A model generated the notes under the pieces. That model was not told the origin of the DNA. It did not search any database and saw only the letters and a program-made list of their open reading frames with translations. This document shows positions 7,205 to 14,159 of a stretch of 35,398 bases of DNA, piece after piece (position 1 is the stretch's first letter; the number at the start of each line of letters is the position of its first letter). The translations under genes and the position numbers were made by a program. The DNA is from Thermoplasmatales archaeon SW_10_69_26. Its GTDB lineage: Archaea > Thermoplasmatota > SW-10-69-26. Location: the NCBI GenBank assembly GCA_003009755.1, contig PXUB01000039.1, positions 19,344-54,741 on the forward strand, written 5' to 3'.

Positions 7205-7263
7205 TCCCCGAGCCGAGGCCCCGATGCCCGCAGGCCACCCCTCGGGCCCGTCCAGGTCGGAAA

Positions 7264-7284
7264 GCCTTATACCGGAACCCTATC
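7264..7284 (+). promoter_or_regulatory. Promoter region of the RCK-DHH gene
   Basis: It contains two AT-rich elements, gccttatacc (7264-7273) and ccctatcg (7278-7284). With GTG at 7331 these leave a leader of about 20-35 nt, which carries an SD-like GGAG at 7319-7322. Confidence 0.45.
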
Positions 7285-7330
7285 GTCGTAGGGGTGCCGG
7301 GTCCCGACCGGCCGACCAGGAGCCTTCCCT

Positions 7331-8779
7331 GTGTACGTCATCCTTGGATGCGGTTCCGTCGGATTCAAAGCCGCCAGCACGCTCCAATCGCGTGGCGAGG
7401 AGGTCTTCGTCGTCGATTCCTCGGAGAGCCGCGTGCAGAACCTCCGCGACGGCAACCTGAACGCTGCGGTCGGCGACCTGCGGAACCTCGACCCCTTCGA
7501 CGATCAACTCGAACGGGCCAACGCCGTGCTGGTGCTGTCCAGCGACGTCGACGCCAACCAGGAGGGTGTCGAGTACCTGCGCAAGCACTTCCAGCAGGCT
7601 CGCATCATCGCGCGAGCCACGGACCCACCCTCCCGTGACGCGTTGAAGAAGGCCGGCGCCGACGAGGTCATCCTTCCCCAAGAGGTCCTGGCCCGCAGCG
7701 TCGAACGGCGCCTGCGCGACGTCGAGATGGAGGCGCGCGTGCGCTCGCTCAAGCGCCTGCTCCTCGACGCTCGCTCCTTGGGCATCTTCCTGCAATCCAA
7801 CCCCGACCCGGACGCGATCTCCTCGGCGATGGCTCTCGAGTTCATCGCCAACTCGCTCAACCCGGAAGTCGAGGTCCGCAAGGTGACCAAGGGAGAGGTC
7901 GGCCGTCCCGAGAACCAGGCGATGATGAACCTGCTCGCCGTCCAGCTCGAGCAGGCCGAGGACAGCGAGGAGGCCCGCGAGGTCGTCAACGACGTCGACC
8001 TCGTCGCGCTCGTCGACGTCTCCGTCGCCGGCAAGAACAACCCCCTGCCCGAAGACGTCGTCCCAAACGTCGTCTTCGACCACCACCCGACCGACGAGGA
8101 CCGCATCAAGGGCGACTTCCAGGACGTCCGCCCGGGGGTGGGATCGACGGCGACGCTGCTCACCGGCTACCTGCGCGAGCTCGGCGTCACGCCCGATAGC
8201 GACATCGCGACCGCGCTCATGTACGGCATCCGCACGGACACCAAGGTCCTCACCGGCAAGGTCGACACCGAGGACCTCGAGGCCGTGCGCTACCTCGGCG
8301 CCCTGATGGACTCCGACGTGCTCCGCCGCATCGAGACGCCGCCGATGAGCAGCGACCAGGTCACCGTGCTCGGTCGCGCGATCGAAGGCATGACCAAGCG
8401 CGGCTCGCTCGTCGTGTCCTTCCTGAGCGTCGTGCCGCAGCCGGACTACTTGTCCTACATCGCCGACTTCCTGCTCGACATCGAGGGCGTGGACACCGTG
8501 GTCGTGTACGGGCTCGTCGAGGGCACGATCCACGTCAGCGCCCGCTCGCGCGACGTACGCGTCAACCTCGGGAACACGATGGAGGACCTGTTCGGTCCCG
8601 ACCGCGGCGGCGGGCACGCCCACATGGCCGGCGCCCAGATCCCGGTCGACGTGTTCGTCGAGATCCAGGAGCGCGAGGAGTTCCTGGAGAGTGTGCGCGG
8701 CGCGCTCAGCGACAAGTTCCTGCGCGCCTTCGGCCACAGCGTCCGCGAGGACGCGGACATCACGAGCGCCGAGCAGTAG
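7331..8779 (+). CDS. RCK_N (TrkA-N) domain fused to DHH/DHHA1 phosphoesterase
   Basis: 482-residue two-part cytoplasmic protein. Residues 1-130 form a Rossmann nucleotide-binding domain of potassium-channel regulators: VILGCGSVG (Gly6, Gly8, Gly11), acidic end of strand 2 (VFVVDS), VGDL at 47-50, and RIIARATDP. Residues 148-345 are a DHH phosphoesterase: SNPDPDA (Asp159, Asp161), VDVS (Asp229), the DHH triad at 250-252, and RTDT (Asp303). Residues 355-470 are DHHA1, with GGGHAHMAGA (426-435). DHH-DHHA1 enzymes cleave small oligonucleotides or cyclic dinucleotides such as c-di-AMP; the RCK part suggests control by NAD(H) or another nucleotide. This fusion exists in other archaea; the substrate is not known. 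GTG 7331 has GGAG 8 nt upstream. Confidence 0.92.
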   Translation: MYVILGCGSVGFKAASTLQSRGEEVFVVDSSESRVQNLRDGNLNAAVGDLRNLDPFDDQLERANAVLVLSSDVDANQEGVEYLRKHFQQARIIARATDPPSRDALKKAGADEVILPQEVLARSVERRLRDVEMEARVRSLKRLLLDARSLGIFLQSNPDPDAISSAMALEFIANSLNPEVEVRKVTKGEVGRPENQAMMNLLAVQLEQAEDSEEAREVVNDVDLVALVDVSVAGKNNPLPEDVVPNVVFDHHPTDEDRIKGDFQDVRPGVGSTATLLTGYLRELGVTPDSDIATALMYGIRTDTKVLTGKVDTEDLEAVRYLGALMDSDVLRRIETPPMSSDQVTVLGRAIEGMTKRGSLVVSFLSVVPQPDYLSYIADFLLDIEGVDTVVVYGLVEGTIHVSARSRDVRVNLGNTMEDLFGPDRGGGHAHMAGAQIPVDVFVEIQEREEFLESVRGALSDKFLRAFGHSVREDADITSAEQ

Positions 8780-8814
8780 CCCCGCGGCGCTCGCTCAGGC
8801 GCCCGGGACCGTCA

Positions 8815-8825
8815 AACGCTTAAGG
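8815..8825 (+). promoter_or_regulatory. Probable promoter of tRNA-Ser
   Basis: AACGCTTAAGG is the only AT-rich block in the 110 nt between the RCK-DHH stop and the tRNA. It would place transcription start about 40 nt before the mature tRNA 5' end. Confidence 0.35.
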
Positions 8826-8889
8826 GAAGCTCCTGTAGGGGCTCCCGGTGGGACGCCGGCGACGTGCGCCGCGCTCCCGGTGCCACCGT

Positions 8890-8974
8890 GCGGGGATTGC
8901 CTAGCCTGGTAAGGCGCAGGATTGCTAATCCTGTGGCTGATAAAGCCCCGCGGGTTCGAATCCCGCTCCCCGCG
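8890..8974 (+). tRNA. tRNA-Ser (anticodon GCU)
   Basis: Complete type II cloverleaf with all stems paired. Acceptor GCGGGGA (8890-8896) pairs with TCCCCGC (8967-8973); D stem GCC/GGC; anticodon stem CAGGA/TCCTG with loop TTGCTAA (anticodon 8924-8926); extra arm GGCT-GATAA-AGCC (8935-8947); T stem GCGGG/CCCGC with loop TTCGAAT. The discriminator is G8974, as expected for serine. CCA is not encoded and there is no intron. It reads AGC/AGU codons. The last 17 nt of the tRNA plus one base recur 213 nt downstream. Confidence 0.97.
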
Positions 8975-8975
8975 T
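8958..8975 (+). repeat. 18-nt direct repeat, copy 1 (tRNA-Ser 3' end)
   Basis: GAATCCCGCTCCCCGCGT, from the T loop through the acceptor 3' strand and discriminator of tRNA-Ser, is repeated exactly at 9171-9188. Duplicated tRNA 3' ends are typical of attachment sites of integrated elements, but only 195 nt separate the copies. Confidence 0.9.
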
Positions 8976-9170
8976 CAGCAGATACCGCCCAAGGGTCGAG
9001 GGAGCGGGATGAGAACCCTTGGGTTTGTGTTCAGACGCGGTGAAGACCGCCCGCGTCTGAACACGCGACGGATCGGCAGACATGGAGCGATCCGTCTGCG
9101 TCTCGAGGCGCGGTGACGATGAGCGCGTCTCGAGATCGTACGAACCGACGGAAGGGCGCGGTTCGTACGT

Positions 9171-9188
9171 GAATCCCGCTCCCCGCGT
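9171..9188 (+). repeat. 18-nt direct repeat, copy 2
   Basis: Exact copy of tRNA-Ser 8958-8975. It lies directly after hairpin H5 and directly before the T-rich tract. It lacks any 5' tRNA half, so it is not a second tRNA. Confidence 0.9.
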
Positions 9189-9191
9189 GCG

Positions 9192-9204
9192 TTTTTCTTT
9201 CTTT
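9192..9204 (+). terminator. T-rich terminator after the hairpin array
   Basis: TTTTTCTTTCTTT is the strongest T-tract in the window. In archaea oligo-T on the non-template strand is the main intrinsic termination signal, so the tRNA transcript probably ends here and includes the hairpins. Confidence 0.65.
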
Positions 9205-9608
9205 AGTGCCTCTCCGTCCGCCGAGGAGGGGACAGAGAAAATCTACGTGCATGAAAGAACCCCCTCGGCAGCGACGCAAGCCCCGGTGTCATCGATCTTG
9301 GGCGCGGTTGGGTCTTCTCGCAGGACCATCGTCGCTTGACGGGTTCCGACAAGGTCGTGGTGGACGTCGCTGGGCGGACCTGACGGATCGGGATGCAGGG
9401 GCGCGGTGGTGGTCCCCGGGACGACCCAGCTCGATCGTAGAACGGGGCAGGGAGGCTGCGACCGGAGATCGGCGACCACGTCCGCAGGGGCTCAGGGCCC
9501 GACAGCGCCGACGCTGGTCTTCGGGGAGGGGGTGTGGATCACGGAGAAGTCAGCGAGAGGAAGCCATCGGGCGCGAGCCCGAGGTAGCATCGTCACAACC
9601 TGCGTTAC
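9205..9608. other. 404-bp stretch without a recognisable gene
   Basis: No frame on either strand reads like a protein: the open frames lack any family pattern and use codons unlike their neighbours. A small stem TCGGGC-GCGA-GCCCGA with a GNRA tetraloop lies at 9567-9582 on the plus strand. I searched for RNase P (GAGGAAAGUCC core) and SRP RNA (GGAAGG-AGCAGC helix 8) signatures on both strands and found neither. It may be an untranslated or structured region, or decayed sequence. Confidence 0.5.
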
Positions 9609-9632
9609 CCTCGGTGCCCGAAGGCACCGGGG
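9609..9632 (-). terminator. Hairpin after the cold-shock gene
   Basis: CCTCGGTGCC-CGAA-GGCACCGGGG has a 10-bp stem (one G-T pair) and a 4-nt loop, starting 9 nt past the stop codon of the minus-strand cold-shock gene. Probably a 3' end or stability hairpin; no T-tract is obvious. Confidence 0.4.
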
Positions 9633-9641
9633 CTGGGAACA

Positions 9642-9836
9642 TCAGTCAAGCTGGATGTTCTTCGCGCGAGGACCCTTCGGAGCTTGCTCGAGGTCGAACT
9701 CGACCTCTTGGCCCTCCGAGGGCTCGGGACCGTCAACGTCGTCCATGTGGAAGAAAACGTCGTCGTCGGACTGGGCGGTATCGATGAAACCGTAACCCTT
9801 TCTGTCGTGGAAGAAGTCCACTTTGCCGTTGGGCAT
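9642..9836 (-). CDS. Cold-shock-domain protein (CspA family)
   Basis: 64-residue OB-fold nucleic-acid-binding protein, probably an RNA chaperone. MPNGKVDFFHDRKGYGFIDT carries the RNP1-like motif KGYGFI (14-19). VFFHMDDVDG (about 28-37) is the RNP2-like motif, and EGQEVEFDLEQAPKGPRAKN closes the barrel as in bacterial and haloarchaeal Csp proteins. I chose ATG 9836 because the motif-bearing protein normally starts right there and a TATA-like element lies 26 nt upstream; a longer frame from 9857 would begin inside that promoter. It is divergent from the zinc-ribbon membrane protein gene. Confidence 0.95.
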   Translation of the reverse strand: MPNGKVDFFHDRKGYGFIDTAQSDDDVFFHMDDVDGPEPSEGQEVEFDLEQAPKGPRAKNIQLD

Positions 9837-9858
9837 GAATCGGGGTATGCCTCCCAAC

Positions 9859-9869
9859 GGATAACCTTT
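9859..9869 (-). promoter_or_regulatory. TATA-like box for the cold-shock gene
   Basis: On the minus strand AAAGGTTATCC lies about 23-33 nt upstream of ATG 9836, with TTATCC nearest the gene. The core is shared with the PAC2 promoter. Confidence 0.5.
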
Positions 9870-9907
9870 GGTGTCCGAGCGGGGGGTCTTGGGCCCGAAC
9901 CGAGGCC

Positions 9908-9920
9908 GAAACCCCTATCC
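9908..9920 (+). promoter_or_regulatory. TATA-like box for the zinc-ribbon membrane protein
   Basis: gaaacccctatcc has its CTATCC core about 26 nt upstream of GTG 9943. This supports that start over an upstream in-frame GTG at 9868. Confidence 0.45.
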
Positions 9921-9942
9921 TTGCCGCGTCCTGTCGTCCGAC

Positions 9943-10353
9943 GTGGAGCGAGAGACGGTCCATCCGACCCAGTTCCTGTACTGGGGGCAGCTGATCTACG
10001 GCGCGTTCGTCGGGGTTCTCGGCTGGATCCTCTACCAACGGATCACGGCCGGCGTCGGCGGACCGGGCACCGTGGGCGCCGTGTTCGGGCTCCTGTTGGG
10101 CACGCTCGTGTTCGTGGCCTACATGCAGAACCTGCACAAGGGCGATCTCGAGCCCGACTACTCGCAGACGTGCTACGCCTGCCGGTTGCCCGTCAACCGC
10201 TACAGCGAGTTCTGCGAGCACTGTGGCGCCGATCAGATCGAGAAGGACAACTACGGCGCGTGCCCGGAGTGCCAGATGGAGGTCTTCGAGGGCACCGCCT
10301 TCTGTCCCAGCTGCGGCAAGGACCTCCAGGCGACCGGCCTGCAAGACCTGTGA
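9943..10353 (+). CDS. Membrane protein with C-terminal double zinc ribbon
   Basis: 136-residue protein. Two hydrophobic helices (about residues 12-31, YWGQLIYGAFVGVLGWILY, and 43-62, TVGAVFGLLLGTLVFVAYMQ) form a short hairpin in the membrane. They are followed by a cytoplasmic or external domain with eight cysteines in two CxxC pairs of pairs: Cys77/80 and 91/94 (CYAC...CEHC), and Cys107/110 and 121/124 (CPEC...CPSC). These are two tandem zinc ribbons of the DZR type. The specific role is unknown; proteins of this design are common in archaea. It is one of the few Cys-rich proteins in this cysteine-poor window. Start chosen by promoter distance. Confidence 0.75.
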   Translation: MERETVHPTQFLYWGQLIYGAFVGVLGWILYQRITAGVGGPGTVGAVFGLLLGTLVFVAYMQNLHKGDLEPDYSQTCYACRLPVNRYSEFCEHCGADQIEKDNYGACPECQMEVFEGTAFCPSCGKDLQATGLQDL

Positions 10354-10416
10354 GGCGCGCGAGCCCACCACCCCGGGGCTGCACCTTGATGTACCCAGGG
10401 GGGCTTCGACGCGCTC

Positions 10417-11934
10417 GTGCCCACGCCCTCGCTCGTCGTCGTCGACGGGATGGTCCGCACGCAGGCGCCCGACCGCACCGCCGAAGCCGTCGCCTTCCAC
10501 AAAGGTCGCGTGCTCGCGGTCGGCGCGACGGAGGAGATCGACGCGCTGGCCGGCCCCGAGACCCACCGCCTCGACGCCGAGGGCCGCGTCGTCCTCCCCG
10601 GGTTCGTCGACTGCCACACCCACGCCGCCCGTTTGGGCGAGATGCGGTTCCGCCAGGACATGAGCAACGCGCCCGGCAAGGACGAGGCCTTGCAGGTGCT
10701 CAACGCTCGCGCCCAGAAGACGCCCGGGGACGGCTGGGTCATCGGCTGGAACTGGGACGAGACCGCCTGGTCCGGTGAGGGCCCGATCACGCCCGAGGAC
10801 CTCGACGGCGTCAGCCCCCACCACAAGGTCCTCGCTCGCCGCGTGTGCGGCCACCGGATCGTCGTCAACCAGGCGGCGCTCGACGCCCTGGACCTGGATC
10901 GATCGACGCCGGGCATCGAGACCGACGAGGACGGCAACATCACCGGCCGGTTGAGCGAGGACGCCGCCGTCCAAGCCTGGGAGGCCTGTGCGCCCGCCCA
11001 CGAGACCTGTGTCAAGGGACTCAAGCTCGAGACCCGGCGCCTGGCCGAGATGGGCATCACGAGCGTGGCCGACACCGCCGGCCGTCGGGAGATCCGCCTG
11101 CTGACCCAAGCCGCCCAGGAGGGCTGGATGCTGCAACGCTCGGGCCTGTACGTCAAGGACGACCTGCTCGAGCACCTCGAAGGCCTCGCCATGGGTCCCC
11201 TATCCGGGCCCTGGTGCTCGCTGTTGGGCGTCAAGATCTACGTCGACGGCTCGATCGGCGCCCGCACCGCGGCTCTGCGCGAGCCCTACGCGGACGAAGA
11301 CACCCGCGGCGAGCTGTTGCACGCGCCCGAGGAGATCGCCGACGTCGCCTCGCGCGCCGCCGACCTCGGCCTGCAGTTGAAGGCCCACGCCATCGGCGAC
11401 CGCGCGATCGACGCCGTGCTCGACGGGCTCGAGCAAGCCGACGTGGACCCGGCCCTTCGTCCCCGCATGGAGCACGTCGAGATGCTGCACGACGACCAGC
11501 TCGATCGGATGCGCGAGCTGGGCGTCACCGCCGTCATGCAGCCCAACTTCGTCGGCAACTGGCAACGACCCGGCGGCCTGTACGAGCAGGCGCTGGGCGA
11601 GGAGCGCGCCCGCCGCATGAACCCGTTCCGATCCGTCCTCGACGCCGACGTCCCCTTGGCCTTCTCCAGCGACGGCATGCCGTATGGTCCCCTCTACGGG
11701 ATCGCGTGCGCGGTCGACCACCCCAACCCTGACGAGGCGTTGACCGTGCCCGAGGCCATCCGCTCGTACACGCGAAACGCAGCTTACGCGCTCGGTGACG
11801 AGCACGCCCGCGGCGTCCTGCAGGAGGGCGCGCTGGGCGACGCCGTCGTCTTGGACGAGGATCCCCGACAGGCGGCCGCGATCGACGAGATCGACGTGCA
11901 CGCGACCGTCGTCGGCGGTCAGCGCATCGTGTAG
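10417..11934 (+). CDS. Amidohydrolase, YtcJ-like (amidohydrolase_3)
   Basis: 505-residue metal-dependent hydrolase; the substrate class in this group (exoenzymes, formamide- or amide-type substrates) is mostly unknown. N-terminal beta-sandwich (SLVVVDGMVRTQAP...KGRVLAVG, LDAEGRVVLPGFVDCHTHAA) with the metal-binding HxH at residues 67-69. The barrel then carries WNWDETAW, a KIYVDGSIGARTAAL segment with the conserved Lys, KAHAIGDRAID and HVEMLHD (metal/active-site His), and FSSDGMP (catalytic Asp). It closes with GVLQEGALGDAVVLDEDP and VVGGQRIV, the usual ending. GTG 10417 gives the usual start one strand before DGMV. Single gene, convergent with the subtilase gene. Confidence 0.92.
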   Translation: MPTPSLVVVDGMVRTQAPDRTAEAVAFHKGRVLAVGATEEIDALAGPETHRLDAEGRVVLPGFVDCHTHAARLGEMRFRQDMSNAPGKDEALQVLNARAQKTPGDGWVIGWNWDETAWSGEGPITPEDLDGVSPHHKVLARRVCGHRIVVNQAALDALDLDRSTPGIETDEDGNITGRLSEDAAVQAWEACAPAHETCVKGLKLETRRLAEMGITSVADTAGRREIRLLTQAAQEGWMLQRSGLYVKDDLLEHLEGLAMGPLSGPWCSLLGVKIYVDGSIGARTAALREPYADEDTRGELLHAPEEIADVASRAADLGLQLKAHAIGDRAIDAVLDGLEQADVDPALRPRMEHVEMLHDDQLDRMRELGVTAVMQPNFVGNWQRPGGLYEQALGEERARRMNPFRSVLDADVPLAFSSDGMPYGPLYGIACAVDHPNPDEALTVPEAIRSYTRNAAYALGDEHARGVLQEGALGDAVVLDEDPRQAAAIDEIDVHATVVGGQRIV

Positions 11935-11937
11935 GCG

Positions 11938-13002
11938 CTAGGTGTTGCGGTTCAGGTGGTCCAAGGCGTCGGCCCCCTGCACGATGCCGTACCCGTAGCG
12001 ATCGTTGTGGCCACGGAAGCTCTGCTTCTCGGCCGTCTCCGTCAACGAGGTCTTGATCTGGGTGATCGTCTCCCGGTCCTGGCGCTGCAGGTCCGGGTTC
12101 TCCTCGAGCATCAACGCCACGATGCCGCCCACGATCGGGGCCGCCTGGCTCGTCCCGCTGTTGAGGCAGTACTTGGCGTCGGCGCGGCCGGCGCAACTGA
12201 GGCCCGGCCAAGGCCCGATGAGGCCCACGCCGGGCGCCGACAGCTCGGGTTTCTTGTTCGGGTCTTCACGCTGCCCGATCCCGAGCGGGCCGCTCGAGGA
12301 GCCGCCCTTGCAGGAGAACTCCGCGATCGTGCCGTTGCGGTCGACGGCGCCGACCGCGATCACGTCTTCCAGGTTCGCCGGCGAGGAGACCTGGCAGTCC
12401 TCGCCGCTTTCGCCCTGTTGGGCGTTGCCGGCGGCCGCCACGACGACGACGCCGCGATCCAGGGCGCGCGAGACGCTGTTCTCCAGGTTCCGGTTGATGT
12501 CGACGATGCGTGGGCGCTCGCCCAACGAGAGGATGAGCACGTCGGCACCGTTGTCGACGGCCCAGTCGATGCCTTGGGCCACGTCGCTGGCGCTCGACTG
12601 CCCCGAGGCCTTGATCGCCTTCGCGTGCAGCAGCGGCGAACCCGGCGCCACGCCCTGCACCTTCGGGTTGTTGAACCCGCCTTTGCCTTGCGCGACGGCG
12701 AGCCCGGAAACGTGCGTGCCGTGCCCGTCGTCGTCGTATGGGTTGGGCTGTTCGTTCACGACGTCCTTCCAGCGGACGGTGACGCCCTCGTACTCGCGAT
12801 GGTCGGCGCCGACACCGGAGTCGACCACGGCCAGACGGACGGAGGCCCCGGTCAGGTTGCGGTCGTGGAGCTCGTCCACCTGCGTCATCTCGAGGGCCCA
12901 GTCGTTGGAGGCCGAGCTGCCGAACGTCTCCTGGAGCTGCGAGGTGCACCCGGAGACCAGCATGGCGCCGACGACGACCCAAACGAGCGCCTGGCGCGAC
13001 AC
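11938..13002 (-). CDS. Lipoprotein subtilisin-like serine protease (S8)
   Basis: 354-residue exported protease. A signal peptide with lipobox (ALVWVVVGAMLVSGC, Cys19) predicts lipid anchoring outside the cell. Catalytic triad: Asp61 (LAVVDSGVG), His94 (DDDGHGTHVSG), Ser285 (LNSGTSQAAPIVGG); oxyanion Asn193 (VVVAAAGNAQ). There is little or no propeptide between the lipid anchor and the catalytic domain, which is unusual for subtilases. Four or more cysteines in the C-terminal half (EDCQVSS, FSCKGG, LSCAG, KYCLNSG) could make disulfides. The start is GTG 13002, with a TATA-like GTTTTACGATAG about 26 nt upstream. It is divergent from the dgcN-like gene and faces the amidohydrolase. Confidence 0.92.
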   Translation of the reverse strand: MSRQALVWVVVGAMLVSGCTSQLQETFGSSASNDWALEMTQVDELHDRNLTGASVRLAVVDSGVGADHREYEGVTVRWKDVVNEQPNPYDDDGHGTHVSGLAVAQGKGGFNNPKVQGVAPGSPLLHAKAIKASGQSSASDVAQGIDWAVDNGADVLILSLGERPRIVDINRNLENSVSRALDRGVVVVAAAGNAQQGESGEDCQVSSPANLEDVIAVGAVDRNGTIAEFSCKGGSSSGPLGIGQREDPNKKPELSAPGVGLIGPWPGLSCAGRADAKYCLNSGTSQAAPIVGGIVALMLEENPDLQRQDRETITQIKTSLTETAEKQSFRGHNDRYGYGIVQGADALDHLNRNT

Positions 13003-13020
13003 GGTTCGCCAACAGACCGC

Positions 13021-13034
13021 CTATCGTAAAACCC
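13021..13034 (-). promoter_or_regulatory. TATA-like box for the S8 protease
   Basis: The minus strand reads GGGTTTTACGATAG, centred 26 nt upstream of GTG 13002; fits a leaderless transcript. Confidence 0.5.
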
Positions 13035-13127
13035 TACCATCGATGTCCCTCGTCACCCGTCTTCGGTCTCCCGCGAGGGGTCGATGGAAGGCGTTAGGCT
13101 CTTGGCGGGAAGGCTCGGTGCCCGCCT

Positions 13128-14159
13128 GTGCCCCAGATCGTCCTCGCGCACGATCGCTTCACCGACGGGGAGGCCAAGACGGCCGAGGCCTTGATCCGCT
13201 ACGCCTCGGACCCGGTGGTGGCCGTCGTCGACCGCTCGGCCTCCATCGACACGGCCGAGCCCGTCGTCGGCGCCGCCGGGCGCGAGATCCCCGTCGTCCG
13301 GGACGCCGACGAGGCCTTGAGCCTCGACGCCGACCGGTTGGCGATCGGGGTCGCTCCCGTCGGCGGCCGCGTCCCCGACGACTGGCGCCCAGACCTGCGC
13401 GCCGCCCTCGAGGAGGGGCTGGACATCGTGTCCGGGCTGCACGACTTCCTCGCCGAGGACGAGGAACTCGCCAAGCTCGCTCGCGGGCACGGCGCCGAGC
13501 TGCACGATCTGCGCCGGCCTCCACCCGATCAGCCGATCTACAGCTCGCAGGTGCTCGACCTCGACGCCACGATCGTGCTCACCGTCGGCACCGACTGCTC
13601 CTCGGGCAAGATGACGACGAGCGTCGAGCTCGTGCGGGCGCTGAGGGACCGCGGCGTGGACACGGCCTTCGCCGCCACCGGCCAGACCGGTCTCATGCTG
13701 GGCGCCGACGCCGGCGTCGTCGTCGACGCCGTCGCCGCCGACTTCGTCGCCGGCTGGGGCGAGAAGATCGTGCTCGACGCCCACGAAGCCACCGGCGCCG
13801 ACGTGATCGTCACCGAGGGCCAGGGCGCCTTGTCCCACCCCGCCTACGGCGCCGTCACCCTCGGCCTCCTGCACGGCACCTCTCCGCACGCGTGCGTGCT
13901 CTGTCACGACGAGACACGGGAGGAGAAGACGACCACCTTTCACGAGGGCCGCCGGTTCCCGGTGCTGGACCCCGTGAGGGAATGGCGGCGTCTGCAGGCG
14001 GTCGCCGACCCCGTGCGACGGCCGTCCCTGGCCGGGCTCTCCGTCATGAACGGCCCGCTTGCGATCCCCGACGATCACCCCTTCGCGGACGTGCCCCAGG
14101 TCGACGTGCTCGCCGACGGCGCCCACCGCCTCGCCGCCCAGGTGGAGGCGATCGATTGA
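13128..14159 (+). CDS. dgcN: DgcN-like DUF1611 protein (D-glutamate N-acetyltransferase family)
   Basis: 343-residue member of the DUF1611/COG3367 family. N-terminal Rossmann-like half (VVAVVDRSASIDTAEPVVG, RLAIGVAPVGGRVPDDWRPD, GLDIVSGLHDFL) and a C-terminal P-loop half: ILTVGTDCSSGKMTTSVEL-type motif at about 151-168 with Lys161, then TGQTGLMLG, and VTEGQGALSHPAYGAVTLGL, all family hallmarks. In marine bacteria DgcN acetylates D-glutamate and its partner DgcA epimerises N-acetyl-D-glutamate; the adjacent enolase-superfamily gene supports the same pairing here. GTG 13128 gives the usual N-terminus. Its TGA overlaps the TTG start of the next gene. Function in archaea is inferred from family and neighbour, not shown. 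Confidence 0.82.
   Translation: MPQIVLAHDRFTDGEAKTAEALIRYASDPVVAVVDRSASIDTAEPVVGAAGREIPVVRDADEALSLDADRLAIGVAPVGGRVPDDWRPDLRAALEEGLDIVSGLHDFLAEDEELAKLARGHGAELHDLRRPPPDQPIYSSQVLDLDATIVLTVGTDCSSGKMTTSVELVRALRDRGVDTAFAATGQTGLMLGADAGVVVDAVAADFVAGWGEKIVLDAHEATGADVIVTEGQGALSHPAYGAVTLGLLHGTSPHACVLCHDETREEKTTTFHEGRRFPVLDPVREWRRLQAVADPVRRPSLAGLSVMNGPLAIPDDHPFADVPQVDVLADGAHRLAAQVEAID

Larger units (their letters stand above)
8988..9204 (+). ncRNA. Array of five back-to-back hairpins after tRNA-Ser (candidate novel RNA)
   Basis: Hairpins: H1 CCCAAGGGT/ACCCTTGGG (8988-8996/9015-9023); H2 14 bp, 9027-9040/9051-9064; H3 GACGGATCG/CGATCCGTC (9067-9075/9088-9096), extendable past one bulge; H4 12 bp with one G-U, 9101-9112/9124-9135; H5 CGTACGAACC/GGTTCGTACG (9137-9146/9160-9169). 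H2-H5 are each 33-38 nt and sit 0-4 nt apart. Stems differ in sequence but are essentially perfect; loops are 10-18 nt and rich in G and A (e.g. tgaagaccgc, gcagacatggag, gtgacgatgag). GGGAGCGGGAT (9000-9010) in loop 1 is exactly complementary to ATCCCGCTCCC, both in the tRNA (8960-8970) and in the second repeat (9173-9183), so a closing stem round H2-H5 can form as an alternative to H1. A T-rich stretch follows. It matches no RNA family I recognise (not RNase P, SRP, H/ACA or box C/D). Confidence 0.6.

Noticed and set aside
8988-9169. CRISPR array
   Set aside because: The hairpins are all different in sequence; there is no repeated unit with variable spacers and no cas gene.
8958-9188. Complete integrated mobile element in tRNA-Ser
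   Set aside because: The repeats look like att sites, but only 195 nt lie between them and no integrase is present in the window. Kept only as one explanation of the hairpin array.
9243-9479. 78-residue frame on the minus strand
   Set aside because: No motif, no promoter at the right distance, and composition unlike neighbouring proteins (low acidity, many Pro/Ser/Thr).
9205-9641. RNase P RNA or SRP RNA
   Set aside because: Their conserved cores (GAGGAAAGUCC; helix 8 GGAAGG...AGCAGC) are absent on both strands.
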